This document shows positions 37,396-49,300 of a stretch of DNA of 64,000 nucleotides, piece after piece. The DNA comes from Siphonodentalium dalli (taxonomy: Eukaryota > Mollusca > Scaphopoda > Gadilida > Siphonodentaliidae), in the NCBI GenBank assembly GCA_032622095.1, contig CP136064.1, positions 148,987,819 through 149,051,818 on the forward strand, in the 5' to 3' direction. Position 1 is the stretch's first letter. Each line of letters starts with the position of its first letter. The position numbers and the translations under genes are program-made. The notes beneath the pieces are model-generated. The model worked only from the letters and a program-made list of their open reading frames with translations. It was not told where the DNA came from and made no database searches.

Positions 37396-40300
37396 ATTTA
37401 TACAAATCTACGACTCTCAACCGATCGGGACGAAACTTGGTACGTGTGTGTAGTTTGACCAGGCGGTAGTCGTTGTCGTATTGGCGACCCCGTGCGATGC
37501 CCGTGCAGTGCATACGCAGACGAGATCTCGGAAACGGGTGGAGCTATCGACTTGAAATTTGCTATGTGAATGTATCTTGTCCCGGATACGAATTTTATCG
37601 GGTCGCCGAGCCCGTGCGACGCCAGCTTCGCGCATGCGCAGACGAGATCTCGGAAACGGGTGGAGCTATCGACTTGAAATTTGGTATGTGAATGCATCTT
37701 GCCCCGGATACGAATTTTATCGGGTCGCCGATCCCGTGCTACGCCAGCTTCGTGCATGCGCAGACCAGATCTCGGAAACGGGTAGAGCTATCGACTTGAA
37801 ATTTGGTTTTTTCAATAGCCCGGACAACGTCGGGCTCATCGACTAGTCTCATATATATTTTGAAGACCTCTGTTTGTATGTTTGTATGTTTGTATGTATG
37901 TTTGTCTGTCATTAATACAAATCTACGATTCTCAACCGATCGGGACGAAACTTGGTGCGTGTGGGTAGTTTGACCAGGCGGTGGACGTAGTCGTATTGGC
38001 GAGCCCGTGCGGCGCCCGCTTCGAGCATGCGCAGACGAGATATCGGAAACGGGTGGAGCTATCGACTTGAAATTTGCTATGTGAATGTATCAGGCCCCGG
38101 ATACGAATTTTATCGGGTCGCCGAGTCCGTGCGACGCCAGCTTCGCGCATGCGCAGACGAGATCTCGGAAACGGGTGGAGCTATCGACTTGAAATTTGCT
38201 ATGTGAATGTATCTTGCCCCGGATACGAATTTTATCGGGTCGCCGAGCCCGTGCGACGCCAGCTTCGCGCATGCGCAGACGAGATCTCGGAAACGTGTGG
38301 AGCTATCGATTTATCGGTTCGCCGAGCCCGTGCGACGTCAGCTTCGCGCATGCGCAGACCAGATCTCGGAAAAGGGTAGAGCTATCGACTTGAAATTTGG
38401 TTTTTGAATAGCCCGGACAACGTGAGGGCTCATCGGCTAGTCTCATATATATTTTGAAGACCTCTGTATGTTTGTCTGTCTGTCCTTGATAGAATCGAAA
38501 ACGGCTTGACCGATCGAGACCAAACTTCCTATCTAAGGGTAAAATCCCACGGACACCGTCGGCGTCGCGTTTTGGAGAAGATCAGAGCACCCGTTCTCCA
38601 ATCTCAATCACAAAAAAAACGGCACTTCGGTGGTTAATCAAGTGATAATTTAATGAGCGTTTGTTTTTTGACGCATCGCTATAAAGAGCGTTTGTTTACC
38701 ATTCAACGTTATTAGCATCTGCAGAGAGATATACGGGCACTCGGAAACGGGTGGAGCTATCGACTTGAAATTTGCTATGTGAATGTATCTTGCCCCGGAT
38801 ACGATTTTTATCGGGTGGCCGAGCCCGTGCGACGCAAGCTTCGCGCATGCGCAGACCAGATCTCGGAAACGGGTGGAGCTATCGACTTGAAATTTGGTTT
38901 TTGAATAGCCCGGACAACGTCGGGCTCATTTTTGAATAGCCCGGACAACGTCGGGATCATCGGCTAGTCTCATATATATTTTGAAGACCTCTGTCTGTCT
39001 GTCTGTCTGTTTTTCTGTCATTTATACAAATCTACGATTCTCGACCGATCGGGACACGTGTGTGTAATTTGACCAGGCGGTGGACGCTGTCGTATTGGCG
39101 AGCCCGTGCGGCGCCCGCTTCGCGCATGCGCAGACGAGATATCGGAAACGGGTGGAGCTATCGACTTGAAATTTGGTATGTGAATGTATCTTGCCCCGGA
39201 TACGAATTTTATCGGGTCGCCGAGCCCGTGCGACGCCAGCTTCGCGCATACGCAGACGAGATCTCGGAAATGGGTGGAGCTATGGACTTGAAATTTGGTA
39301 TGTGAATGTATTTTGCCCCGGATACGAATTTTATCAGGTCGCCGAGCCCGTGCGACGCCAACTTCGCGCATGCACAGACCAGATCTCGGAAACGGGTGGA
39401 TCTATCGACTTGAAATTTGGTTTTTGAATAGCTATCGACTTGAAATTTGGTTTTTGAATAGCCCGGACAACGTCGGGCTCATCGACTAGTCTATTATATA
39501 TTTTGGAAGATCTGTGTGTGTGCGTGTGTGTGTGTATCTGTCTGTCTGTCTGTAATCGATGGACTCGAAAACGGCCGAACCGATTTCAATGAAACTTGGT
39601 ATGTGTAGGTATTTTCGGCCGTGGGGTGACATAGGCATATTAATTTTCAGATCCGATGTCAACTTTTCACGTGCCGAGGTCAAATCTGTTTTTACGCTGT
39701 GTTACGGGACTTTAATTTGAGTTCGGTGCTTACAAATCGATTCGAAACAGCGCGAATAATAAAATGCCAGTCATAATAATGACACTGTGATAATCTTTCG
39801 TGTTTCCTCTTTCCAACGATATATAATGCGTATGTATCCGTTTTAGTTATCTGCCTCAATTATCAAGAAGAAGTGGTACTATCTCCCATCAGGATAAAAA
39901 CAATGCGTAACTTCTATGACGTCGTTAGAGGTCATAACGTTAGATCACGTTAACGCTTAACCGGCCGAAGCATTTGACTGTTTCAGACGTCTTGGCGATA
40001 TCTCGGGCACCGATGGTAATTTATCTTTACGTTGAAACTTGATAATTAATGAGCGTGTGTATATGAGGCGCGTTTATATACTTGAGTGGAAATCAAATCG
40101 GGTTAAACTGGCGGATTTTTTAGGACGAAACTTGATGCATAGGGTATCTCGGTATCCGCTGGGCCGATTTCCCGGTATCCGCTGGGCCGATTTCCACCAT
40201 TTTTGGGGTGTTGGTGTTTGACCCCACCTGACCTTGACCTTCAAAATGGTCAATTCAAGGTCAAAGCGTGGACGAAGTCGGGTCACCTTCTAGTCTATAC

Positions 40301-43300
40301 TATATATTTTGAGACTTCGTATATATGTGTGTGTGTGTGTGTGTACTTCATAGAATCCAAAACGCGTGTACAGATTGAGCTCAAACTTCCTATGTAAGTG
40401 TCAAATCCCACCGACACGACCGTGGTCGCAGTTTAGAAAAGCTCAGAGCACCCGTTCTCCAATCTCAAATCACCGCAAAGGCACGGCGTGGGTTAATCAA
40501 GTGATTATTTAATGAGCGTTTGTTTTTGACGCATCTCTATAAAGAGCGTCTGTTTGGCATTCAACGCTATTTGCATCTGCAGAGAGATATACGGAACATA
40601 CATTAAATTTAAAAAACATTTGTTTCTGACCAACCCTGCGATCACGGATGGCGCGCTTTGTTTTTACAGTATATAGTTATATACCGAAATCATCCCAGAT
40701 AATCACGAATATAGCATCAGATTTCTCCCCAGATATACCGTTATAAAAAGCTACTGGAATCTGCCAATCTACGGGAAATTCCAGGGAATGCCGATTGAGC
40801 TCAAACTTGCTACCCACGGGAAGTGTCATATATATGAGTGTGTCCTTTATAGACTCGAACCGATTGAGCTCAAACTTGCTAAATAAGAAAATAGCCCCCA
40901 AGCCGTAAATATCAACAACAACGATATTGCTACCTACGGGGAGCAACGTTATTAGCATCTGCAGAATTATGCAGAGAGAAAATGCTTTCCTATTTTTAGA
41001 ACGCAACACATGTTTACGTCGCGTTGGTGATTGAGGTTCACAACGGGGTTAATTGACTGTCCGCTCTTTGCGACGATGGGGTTCACGGCGGGGACTATTG
41101 ACCAACACTCACAATTTCGTCTTTTGCATCAGATACCAACACCTCGACCGATCGGGACGAAACTTGGTACGTGAGTGTAGTTTGACCAGGTGGTCGTCGC
41201 TGTCGTATTGGCGAGCCCGTGCGACGCCCGTGCAGCGCATGCGCAGACGAGATATCGGAAACGGGTGGAGCTATCGACTTGAAATTTGGTATGTGAATGT
41301 ATCTTGCGCCGGGTACAAATTTTATCGGGTCGCCGAGCCCGTGCGACGCCCGTGCAGCGCATGCGCAGACGAGATCTCGGAAACGGGTGGAGCTATCGAC
41401 TTGAAATTTGCTATGTGAATGTATCTTGCGCCGGGTACAAATTTTATCGGGTCGCCGAGTCCGTGCGACGCCAGCTTCGCGCATGCGCCGACCAGATCTC
41501 GGAAACGGGTGGAGCTACCGGGTACAAATTTTTCTTATTGAAACGCGTGGAGCTAAAAATTAAAAAAAATATTTTAAAAATGTCATGTTTCGGACAAGCC
41601 GCCGGTGGCGGGCTAACCTGCTAGTATTATATATTTTGGGAAATCTGTGTGTATGTCTGTCTGTCTGTTCGCGATGGACTCGAAAACGGCCGAGCCGATT
41701 TCGATGAAACTTGGTATGTGGGGGTACTTTCGGCCGTGGACTGGCATGGGCCTATTAATTTGCCCGTGCGACGTGACCTTGACATTGAAATCGGGTCATT
41801 TCAAGGTCGAACGCCCGAGTATCACGGGATTTCGATGAAAATTAGTGTCTGGCGATACTTTCGTATGGGGAGTGTCGTAAGCCTATTCGTTTTCCCGTGC
41901 GACGTGACATTGGCCTTGAAATCGGGTCAATTCAAGGTCAAATCGCGAATTTCTATGGGATTTCGACGAAATTTGATACGTAGGGTTACTTTTGTCCACT
42001 GTGTGTTTTGGACGGGTCAAATCGTGACCCCGACCTGACCTTGACCTTCAAAATGATCAATTCGAGGTCAAATCGGGTAAAACCGGATGGATTTCGACGG
42101 GTACTTTTGTCGGGTACTTTTGTCCGGGCAGTGTTTTGGACGGGTCAAATCGTAACCTTCAAACTGGACAATTCAAGGTCAAATCGCGCAATTCGCCGAA
42201 AAGCAGAGGGTAAACAGCCCGGACGAAGTCGGGTCCACCTGCTAGTATATATATATATATATATAAGAGGAAAAACCAAGACAACATCTCAGTAAATATA
42301 TAGGGATATGTCCAACCCACCAGAAGAATCAGTGCATTGGCTAGAGGGTCTTCTTTGTGGATGCCCATCTTGATAATTCCAACTGCACCACCCCTTTAAC
42401 CAGACCAAACACATGTTTGCGTAATTCCAGTCCGGTCACTAGCCGGGGGATTAACATAATCTACTGGGCTAACCATGGCTCTGTCCAATATGGGAATTGG
42501 TTTAAGATCTGACCTGAAAATTGCAATAAATCCTAAAATCAAGTAGTCTATCTCCACATAAATTCACACGACCACGGGGAGGGACGATCAAGATACACCG
42601 GACCGACCATGGTTAGGCTCGAGTGAAAACATTTTGAAATCGGAACTTGCATGGAAATCGCAAAATCCTAGTATCTAGACTGGCCTCGAGCTTCCAAGCG
42701 TTGGAAATTTCCAACCTGACACCCACATAAGGTCGGAACATTTCCAACTGAAGGCCTTCTCAGTCAACCATTTTTTACCAAAAGTAGGAGAATATGCAAA
42801 TGTTGGTCTAAAAACAACAAATTCCCTACTAATAAATTGTTGGAAAATCAAACTATAAGAACAATTTCAACACATTGTTGGTGTGAAATTTCCAACTAAT
42901 GTTGTGACAGGTTATGAAATTTCCAACTGTTGAACATTTGGAGGGGATTTCGGATTTCGCAGAAAATTGTCTAATATAAAAATGAGAATTTCCAGATTTA
43001 ACAGTCAAGTAAAAAAAATTCGTAAGATAATCAATTAGGCTATGCAAATTAATATCAGTATATGTGGTCGAAAGCGATCAATTCAAAGAATTATTTCAGT
43101 ACGAGAAATTTAATTAAGCAATTGTTACCGAAATTGAAAATATTACCAATGATATGTTACAAAATGTGTTTGATTGTTAAAATGATATAAATTCATTAAA
43201 ATGTTAATCCGACACCCCATGTGTTAGCGTGACCATTAGCAAAGATGTGTTTGCTCATTCACTTGTCAGAGGGGTTGAGACTCACATATAATATAGTGAA

Positions 43301-46300
43301 ATATATCAGTAATGATTAATCGAAATCACAGACTGACCAGGAATTTGTACTTTTCATTCGGTTAAGACTTCAACGAGTTTCAATAGGACTAATAGTCCAC
43401 CAAATACTTACTTTTTCTCTCGTTTCCCACCGCCGTTTTCTCTGAAGCCTTTAGCAAATGGGTTATGGTCTATTTTCAGTTGTGTAATCTGAAAGTGGAA
43501 TCACAAATGTATAGAGGTACTGTTTTACGGAACATCTTTGAACTGTGCGAAATATGTTAGGTATTCGGTAGTCATCATGTGTGATTTACAGACAGGGATG
43601 CATGTACCAACCGTGTTTTGTCATATATATATACTGCGGCAAAGACGAATTGGACTGAATTTTCTATTACACGGGTCCTCATAATAAAATTGAGTCCTTC
43701 GCTATAGACATTTTTTTTAATTTAAACATTAAAGCAAGTCTGTATGTAGCTTTATATATGTGTGCACCATTTAAACTATTACATGTATAAAGAAGCAATT
43801 GTATTATTTATTTCACATCGCCGCAAAGACAAACGATCGGCTATTATAAAGAAGGATCTTCAGTTTTATATTTGTCCATCTCACCGCAAAGTGGTTTGTG
43901 AATCTTTTATCAAATCTGAAGTCTTCGGTGCTTGAAATTAATAATTCAGTAACCATACAAGCCATATGTACCGAACAAGAACTGTCACCGAAATGTACAC
44001 TTTCAGAAAACACGAAATCTCAACCACAAATGCACGCGCGCTTATTTATTTCGTCATAAAATAGTGCAAAATTAGTCACCGATAAACATATACAAATCTT
44101 TGTATTATATCGTATTGTGGAACAAGGGCGTTGATCGTGTAAATCTTGCTTCGTATATCCGGACCTGTATACTGCCATAACCCAAGCTGCGGGCGTTCAA
44201 GTTTAATTATTCTTCTTTATTTCCTCCAGTATATGAACATTTATTAAGTGTATAACATCAATCGATATGTAGAGAGATATGGACTAATATTCCTAAGCTG
44301 ACTGAAGAAATAGTAATGGATGTTCATAGCATGCACTGGCCGGGTATATATCTACAAATGTGAACATACATAATGAATATCATGACGATAATGATGTTGA
44401 TGACGGACATGGCATTGGTGATGATGACGATGATGTTCATGATGAACTTAACGTTGGTGATAATGATGTTAATGGTGATGAACATGGTGATGACGATGGC
44501 GATTATTTTGATGATGAACATGACGTTCGTGATAATGATGACGATGGCGATTATATAATGTTGATGATGATGAACATGACGTTGGTGGTAATGATGTTAA
44601 TGATGATGAACATGGTGATGACAATGTCGATGATGTTGATGATGAACAGGACGTTGGTGATAATGGTGACAATGACGTTTATGCTGATGACGATGAACAT
44701 GACATTGGTGAACATGATGAAGATGGCCAAGGGCGTTGCTCGTGTCAAACATGCGTCATAACCGGACATGTATACATATTGCCATAACCCCAGTTGTGGG
44801 CGTTCACGTTTAAACCGAGGCATTCGTACCTTGTCGTTCTGGTAAGCAGTAACTGCTATGAATTCCGTCTCCTTGAACACGAATGTTTTAAATGAACTGT
44901 AAGGCAGTTTCAGGATATCATTGGTTCTCACAAGATGGAAACGAGGCTGGTACTTGTGCATTGAATTCAAAATTGTCTGGAAAAGAAAGATTGCAACGTG
45001 AAAGGAATGAATGCGCTGGGGAAATATCGTCGGACAGTAGGAGTAAGACCACTAGATGTTAGGATTTAAGCAATTTTCAGTTTCAAATATCTGAATATTA
45101 TCATACTGGGTGGATAGAACCATGGTTTATGAATATAGGCTATTAGGCCTGAACACTTAGGTGCAAGAGGGGAATGGAATTGTGCAAAACCTTTATTTGG
45201 TTCGACTCAAGGGTGGGGTGCAAATGGAATTATGCAAAACCTTGTCTTTGGTCTGATTCAAGATGGGGGTGCAGTTGGAATTCCCCAAGGTGGACACCCC
45301 CAAACAGAGACCATCTAGCCACGTCCCTGCTCAGAGGGCGTGTAAATCGGAGCATGGTAAAGAAGAGGGGATCTTGTTCCATATGGGGTTAAATGTGCGC
45401 GCTGTTTTGAACACTTAATGACTCGTCGTTGCAATATTAACATTTGAAACAAAACACTACACTAAAACGTGCGTTGACTTTTATATATACGCGTGCCTGG
45501 TCCCAATTACAAAGGACGTTAATGGAAAGTCAAACAATTCATATCAGTCAGTTAAACACGATTTGTATCGTACATGTGGTTTCATTAGCCAGAATAAAAG
45601 AGATACATGACATCATCCTCAGCCTAAGATATAAACCATGTATTATAGCCTGCTTCGATTGATACTATCTACGGTCTGTGTGTTATTTACTGGCGGTTTT
45701 TTTTATCATCGTAGAAACATTATTGACGTAGATCTGATGGGCATGAGTGACTGCACTGTTCCCAATGTAAACTCCATTGTTCTTCCAGAATTACCACAAT
45801 GGACATTGTCCAGTTTCAGCCAACACTGGACCATTTGTCCAAACATGTACTAAGTGTATTGGGTATTGAATTCCTCGAGATACGCAGCACCGTGTGAATA
45901 TAGATGGTGCGATACCAATCTGGGTTCATCTTCACTCACCCAGTATCAGATTTTAAAATGTGTCAACATGACATGTGGATTTGTATTAATAAGAGCAGGT
46001 TTGAGGGAACAATGGCTGTGCATCCATTTCCTCGACCATGATGCATGTGATGCCCTTGACGTTACGAACTTCCGTCAGCAAAATATAGGGGATGGCAACA
46101 CCATGCCGTGTAAGCGTTGATTCGTGGTTCACACATATAGCAAGGGGATAACTCGATCAGTTTCTGGCAGCATTGAAACATGTGTCGTTCTGTTGCATTT
46201 TGACATGGGCAAGATTGCCAGTTATTACGCCCTCTGGGTGTATATAGTATCGCCGTTTTAGCGAGATGACAGGAGCTATGGGGATATTTCGCGGAACAAC

Positions 46301-49300
46301 ACATTTCTGGTTTCACACGATGCGAGTTATTTTATGAAATTGTAGTAGAACGAAGATTAATGTCCAATTCCCACAATATAACACAAAAGGTGACATCCAA
46401 TGTTTTCTGTGAATATTTTCCAAGATTAGTAATATAATCAAGACATCGGGTATCATTTGCAGAAGCTGTAATTTAATATCGGTAATTATACAACAAACTG
46501 TTTTTACACGAATAATACGACAAATCAAAATAGGGGAACGACCGTAAACAGGTAACGGAAACAACTTCGATAAGAAACGAGTATTCAACAATGTCTGACG
46601 TTGCATATCTTCTATTAATACATATTATTCCGACGCCTTCAATTTACTGAAACTTATGCGAAGGTCCAGGTATCTTGAGTAACTCCAGTGGATCCCAGTG
46701 GTGACTCCGTGCAGTAGTGTTCTTTAACACGTGTGCCGCGTGATCACACACCGATCGAGGCGTGTATAGGAATCAGGGAGCTAAATGTGTTCTAGAGTCG
46801 GGGAGCGAGTACACCGTGGAATGCTAAAGGTGAAGGCAACTGAAGAATGACCTTCACCTGATACATGCGACACGTTATTAAAGGATGACATCGCGTTTAT
46901 TTGATTTGTACATAATATCTAAATAATTTAAACTGGTGAATGAATGGGGGAATGGATTTTTGTGAGCGGGAAATTTATTTAACTAGCTGCTGTAGTCCTG
47001 GATTTTTCCAGATCAAATTTGGCTGTGAGATAGCCCTGTCGTAGACTTGGGGATTTATTTTAAAAAGTAAACACATGACCTATGATTTTTCTTGCATTTT
47101 CGTGATCAACTGGTGTCAATCTAGCTGGGTAAACATCACTGGTATGGCTTGCAGGCTTCAATTCAGTGAATTTGGCCGAAACGTTAACACTGTCGCCTAT
47201 GGGAAACCATTTAGTTCAGTGATTCCTATAAGGAAAATTTGAATTTTACGAAAATTCACGTCTCGCCATGATAAGTTGTTAATTCCATATTTTCTTATTT
47301 TCAAATGATAATGACCACATTTTGGACATATTTAAAGAAGAAACCCATGGATTCGCCTGTAGATAGTAAAGAAAGTGATAAATCTGGGAATTTTGCATGG
47401 ACATCCGGTACCATTAGGGGGTCAGGGGGTCTAAAGCCCCTGTCCCACAATTTTGCGGAGTGTTAGCCCCCCCCCCCCCCCATTGGGAAAAGGTGACAGT
47501 TGACCCAATTAAGCTTTTCCGGCACCCTGTAGTCTTAACGGGGACCGTAGCCCTACCCCAAGTCGGGGGGGGGGGGGGTGATGGCATCACCACAAGAGTT
47601 ACTGTCGTGCAAAATTGTCATGGCAGGTTTGTTAAACAGACCGTATGCCCTGCCATCTGGTAAAATTTCATGTCTGATGCTGTGTCTGATGTTGTATCAT
47701 TATGTTTAGATATTTAAATTGACTTATGGTTGCTTTATATTGCTATTAAAGTATTTTTTATTTTAATCTTCTGTTAATTTTGGTAAATGTTTATTATAAA
47801 TTGCCAAATTCTGCATGAAAAGTGTTTAAAATTGGACAATATATCGCTCTCAAAGTGTATATTAACATTTCCTCTTCAATTTAGTAATATTATGGTATAT
47901 CAGGGCATACTTCAGTTATACGAGATGCATCAGCTAGTAAAATTGAAAAAAAACATCTTAATTTTTTGGCTTTATTTTGAGGATTGACACTAATTTTCAG
48001 GATGCCTCATATTGGAAAAATAAACCACTACTGCTCGATTTAATCCATTTTTGATTTCAGTAAGGTCTATATTTTGATAAAATACTATAAGAAACGCCGT
48101 TTTTCACACATGTACATATATATAGGAATCAGGGAGCTAAATGTGTTCTAGAGTCGGGGAGCGAGTACACCGTGGAATGCTAAAGGTGAAGGCAACTGAA
48201 GAATGACCTTCACCTGATACATGCGACACGTTATTAAAGGATGACATCGCGTTTATTTGATTTGTACATAATATCTAAATAATTTAAACTGGTGAATGAA
48301 TGGGGGAATGGATTTTTGTGAGCGGGAAATTTATTTAACTAGCTGCTGTAGTCCTGGATTTTTCCAGATCAAATTTGGCTGTGAGATAGCCCTGTCGTAG
48401 ACTTGGGGATTTATTTTAAAAAGTAAACACATGACCTATGATTTTTCTTGCATTTTCGTGATCAACTGGTGTCAATCTAGCTGGGTAAACATCACTGGTA
48501 TGGCTTGCAGGCTTCAATTCAGTGAATTTGGCCGAAACGTTAACACTGTCGCCTATGGGAAACCATTTAGTTCAGTGATTCCTATAAGGAAAATTTGAAT
48601 TTTACGAAAATTCACGTCTCGCCATGATAAGTTGTTAATTCCATATTTTCTTATTTTCAAATGATAATGACCACATTTTGGACATATTTAAAGAAGAAAC
48701 CCATGGATTCGCCTGTAGATAGTAAAGAAAGTGATAAATCTGGGAATTTTGCATGGACATCCGGTACCATTAGGGGGTCAGGGGGTCTAAAGCCCCTGTC
48801 CCACAATTTTGCGGAGTGTTAGCCCCCCCCCCCCCCCATTGGGAAAAGGTGACAGTTGACCCAATTAAGCTTTTCCGGCACCCTGTAGTCTTAACGGGGA
48901 CCGTAGCCCTACCCCAAGTCGGGGGGGGGGGGTGATGGCATCACCACAAGAGTTACTGTCGTGCAAAATTGTCATGGCAGGTTTGTTAAACAGACCGTAT
49001 GCCCTGCCATCTGGTAAAATTTCATGTCTGATGCTGTGTCTGATGTTGTATCATTATGTTTAGATATTTAAATTGACTTATGGTTGCTTTATATTGCTAT
49101 TAAAGTATTTTTTATTTTAATCTTCTGTTAATTTTGGTAAATGTTTATTATAAATTGCCAAATTCTGCATGAAAAGTGTTTAAAATTGGACAATATATCG
49201 CTCTCAAAGTGTATATTAACATTTCCTCTTCAATTTAGTAATATTATGGTATATCAGGGCATACTTCAGTTATACGAGATGCATCAGCTAGTAAAATTGA

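Noticed and set aside
44360-44761. Asp-rich 133-residue ORF
   Set aside because: It is a translation of the GAT-rich minisatellite within a Tbx2/3 intron, with ORFs in several frames and both strands.
44551-44829. Extension of the T-box ORF beyond YQNDK ([14 protein letters not shown])
   Set aside because: It runs through a clear GT donor into the intron, and the family continues with ITQLKID, found at 43488.
45854-46316. Cys-containing small ORFs on both strands, possibly secreted peptides
   Set aside because: No signal peptide, overlapping opposite strands, GTG start on one, no splice or repeat support.
47787-47987. 66-residue ORF repeated at 49141
   Set aside because: It is identical only because the 1,355-bp unit is duplicated; AT-rich, no domain, no context.
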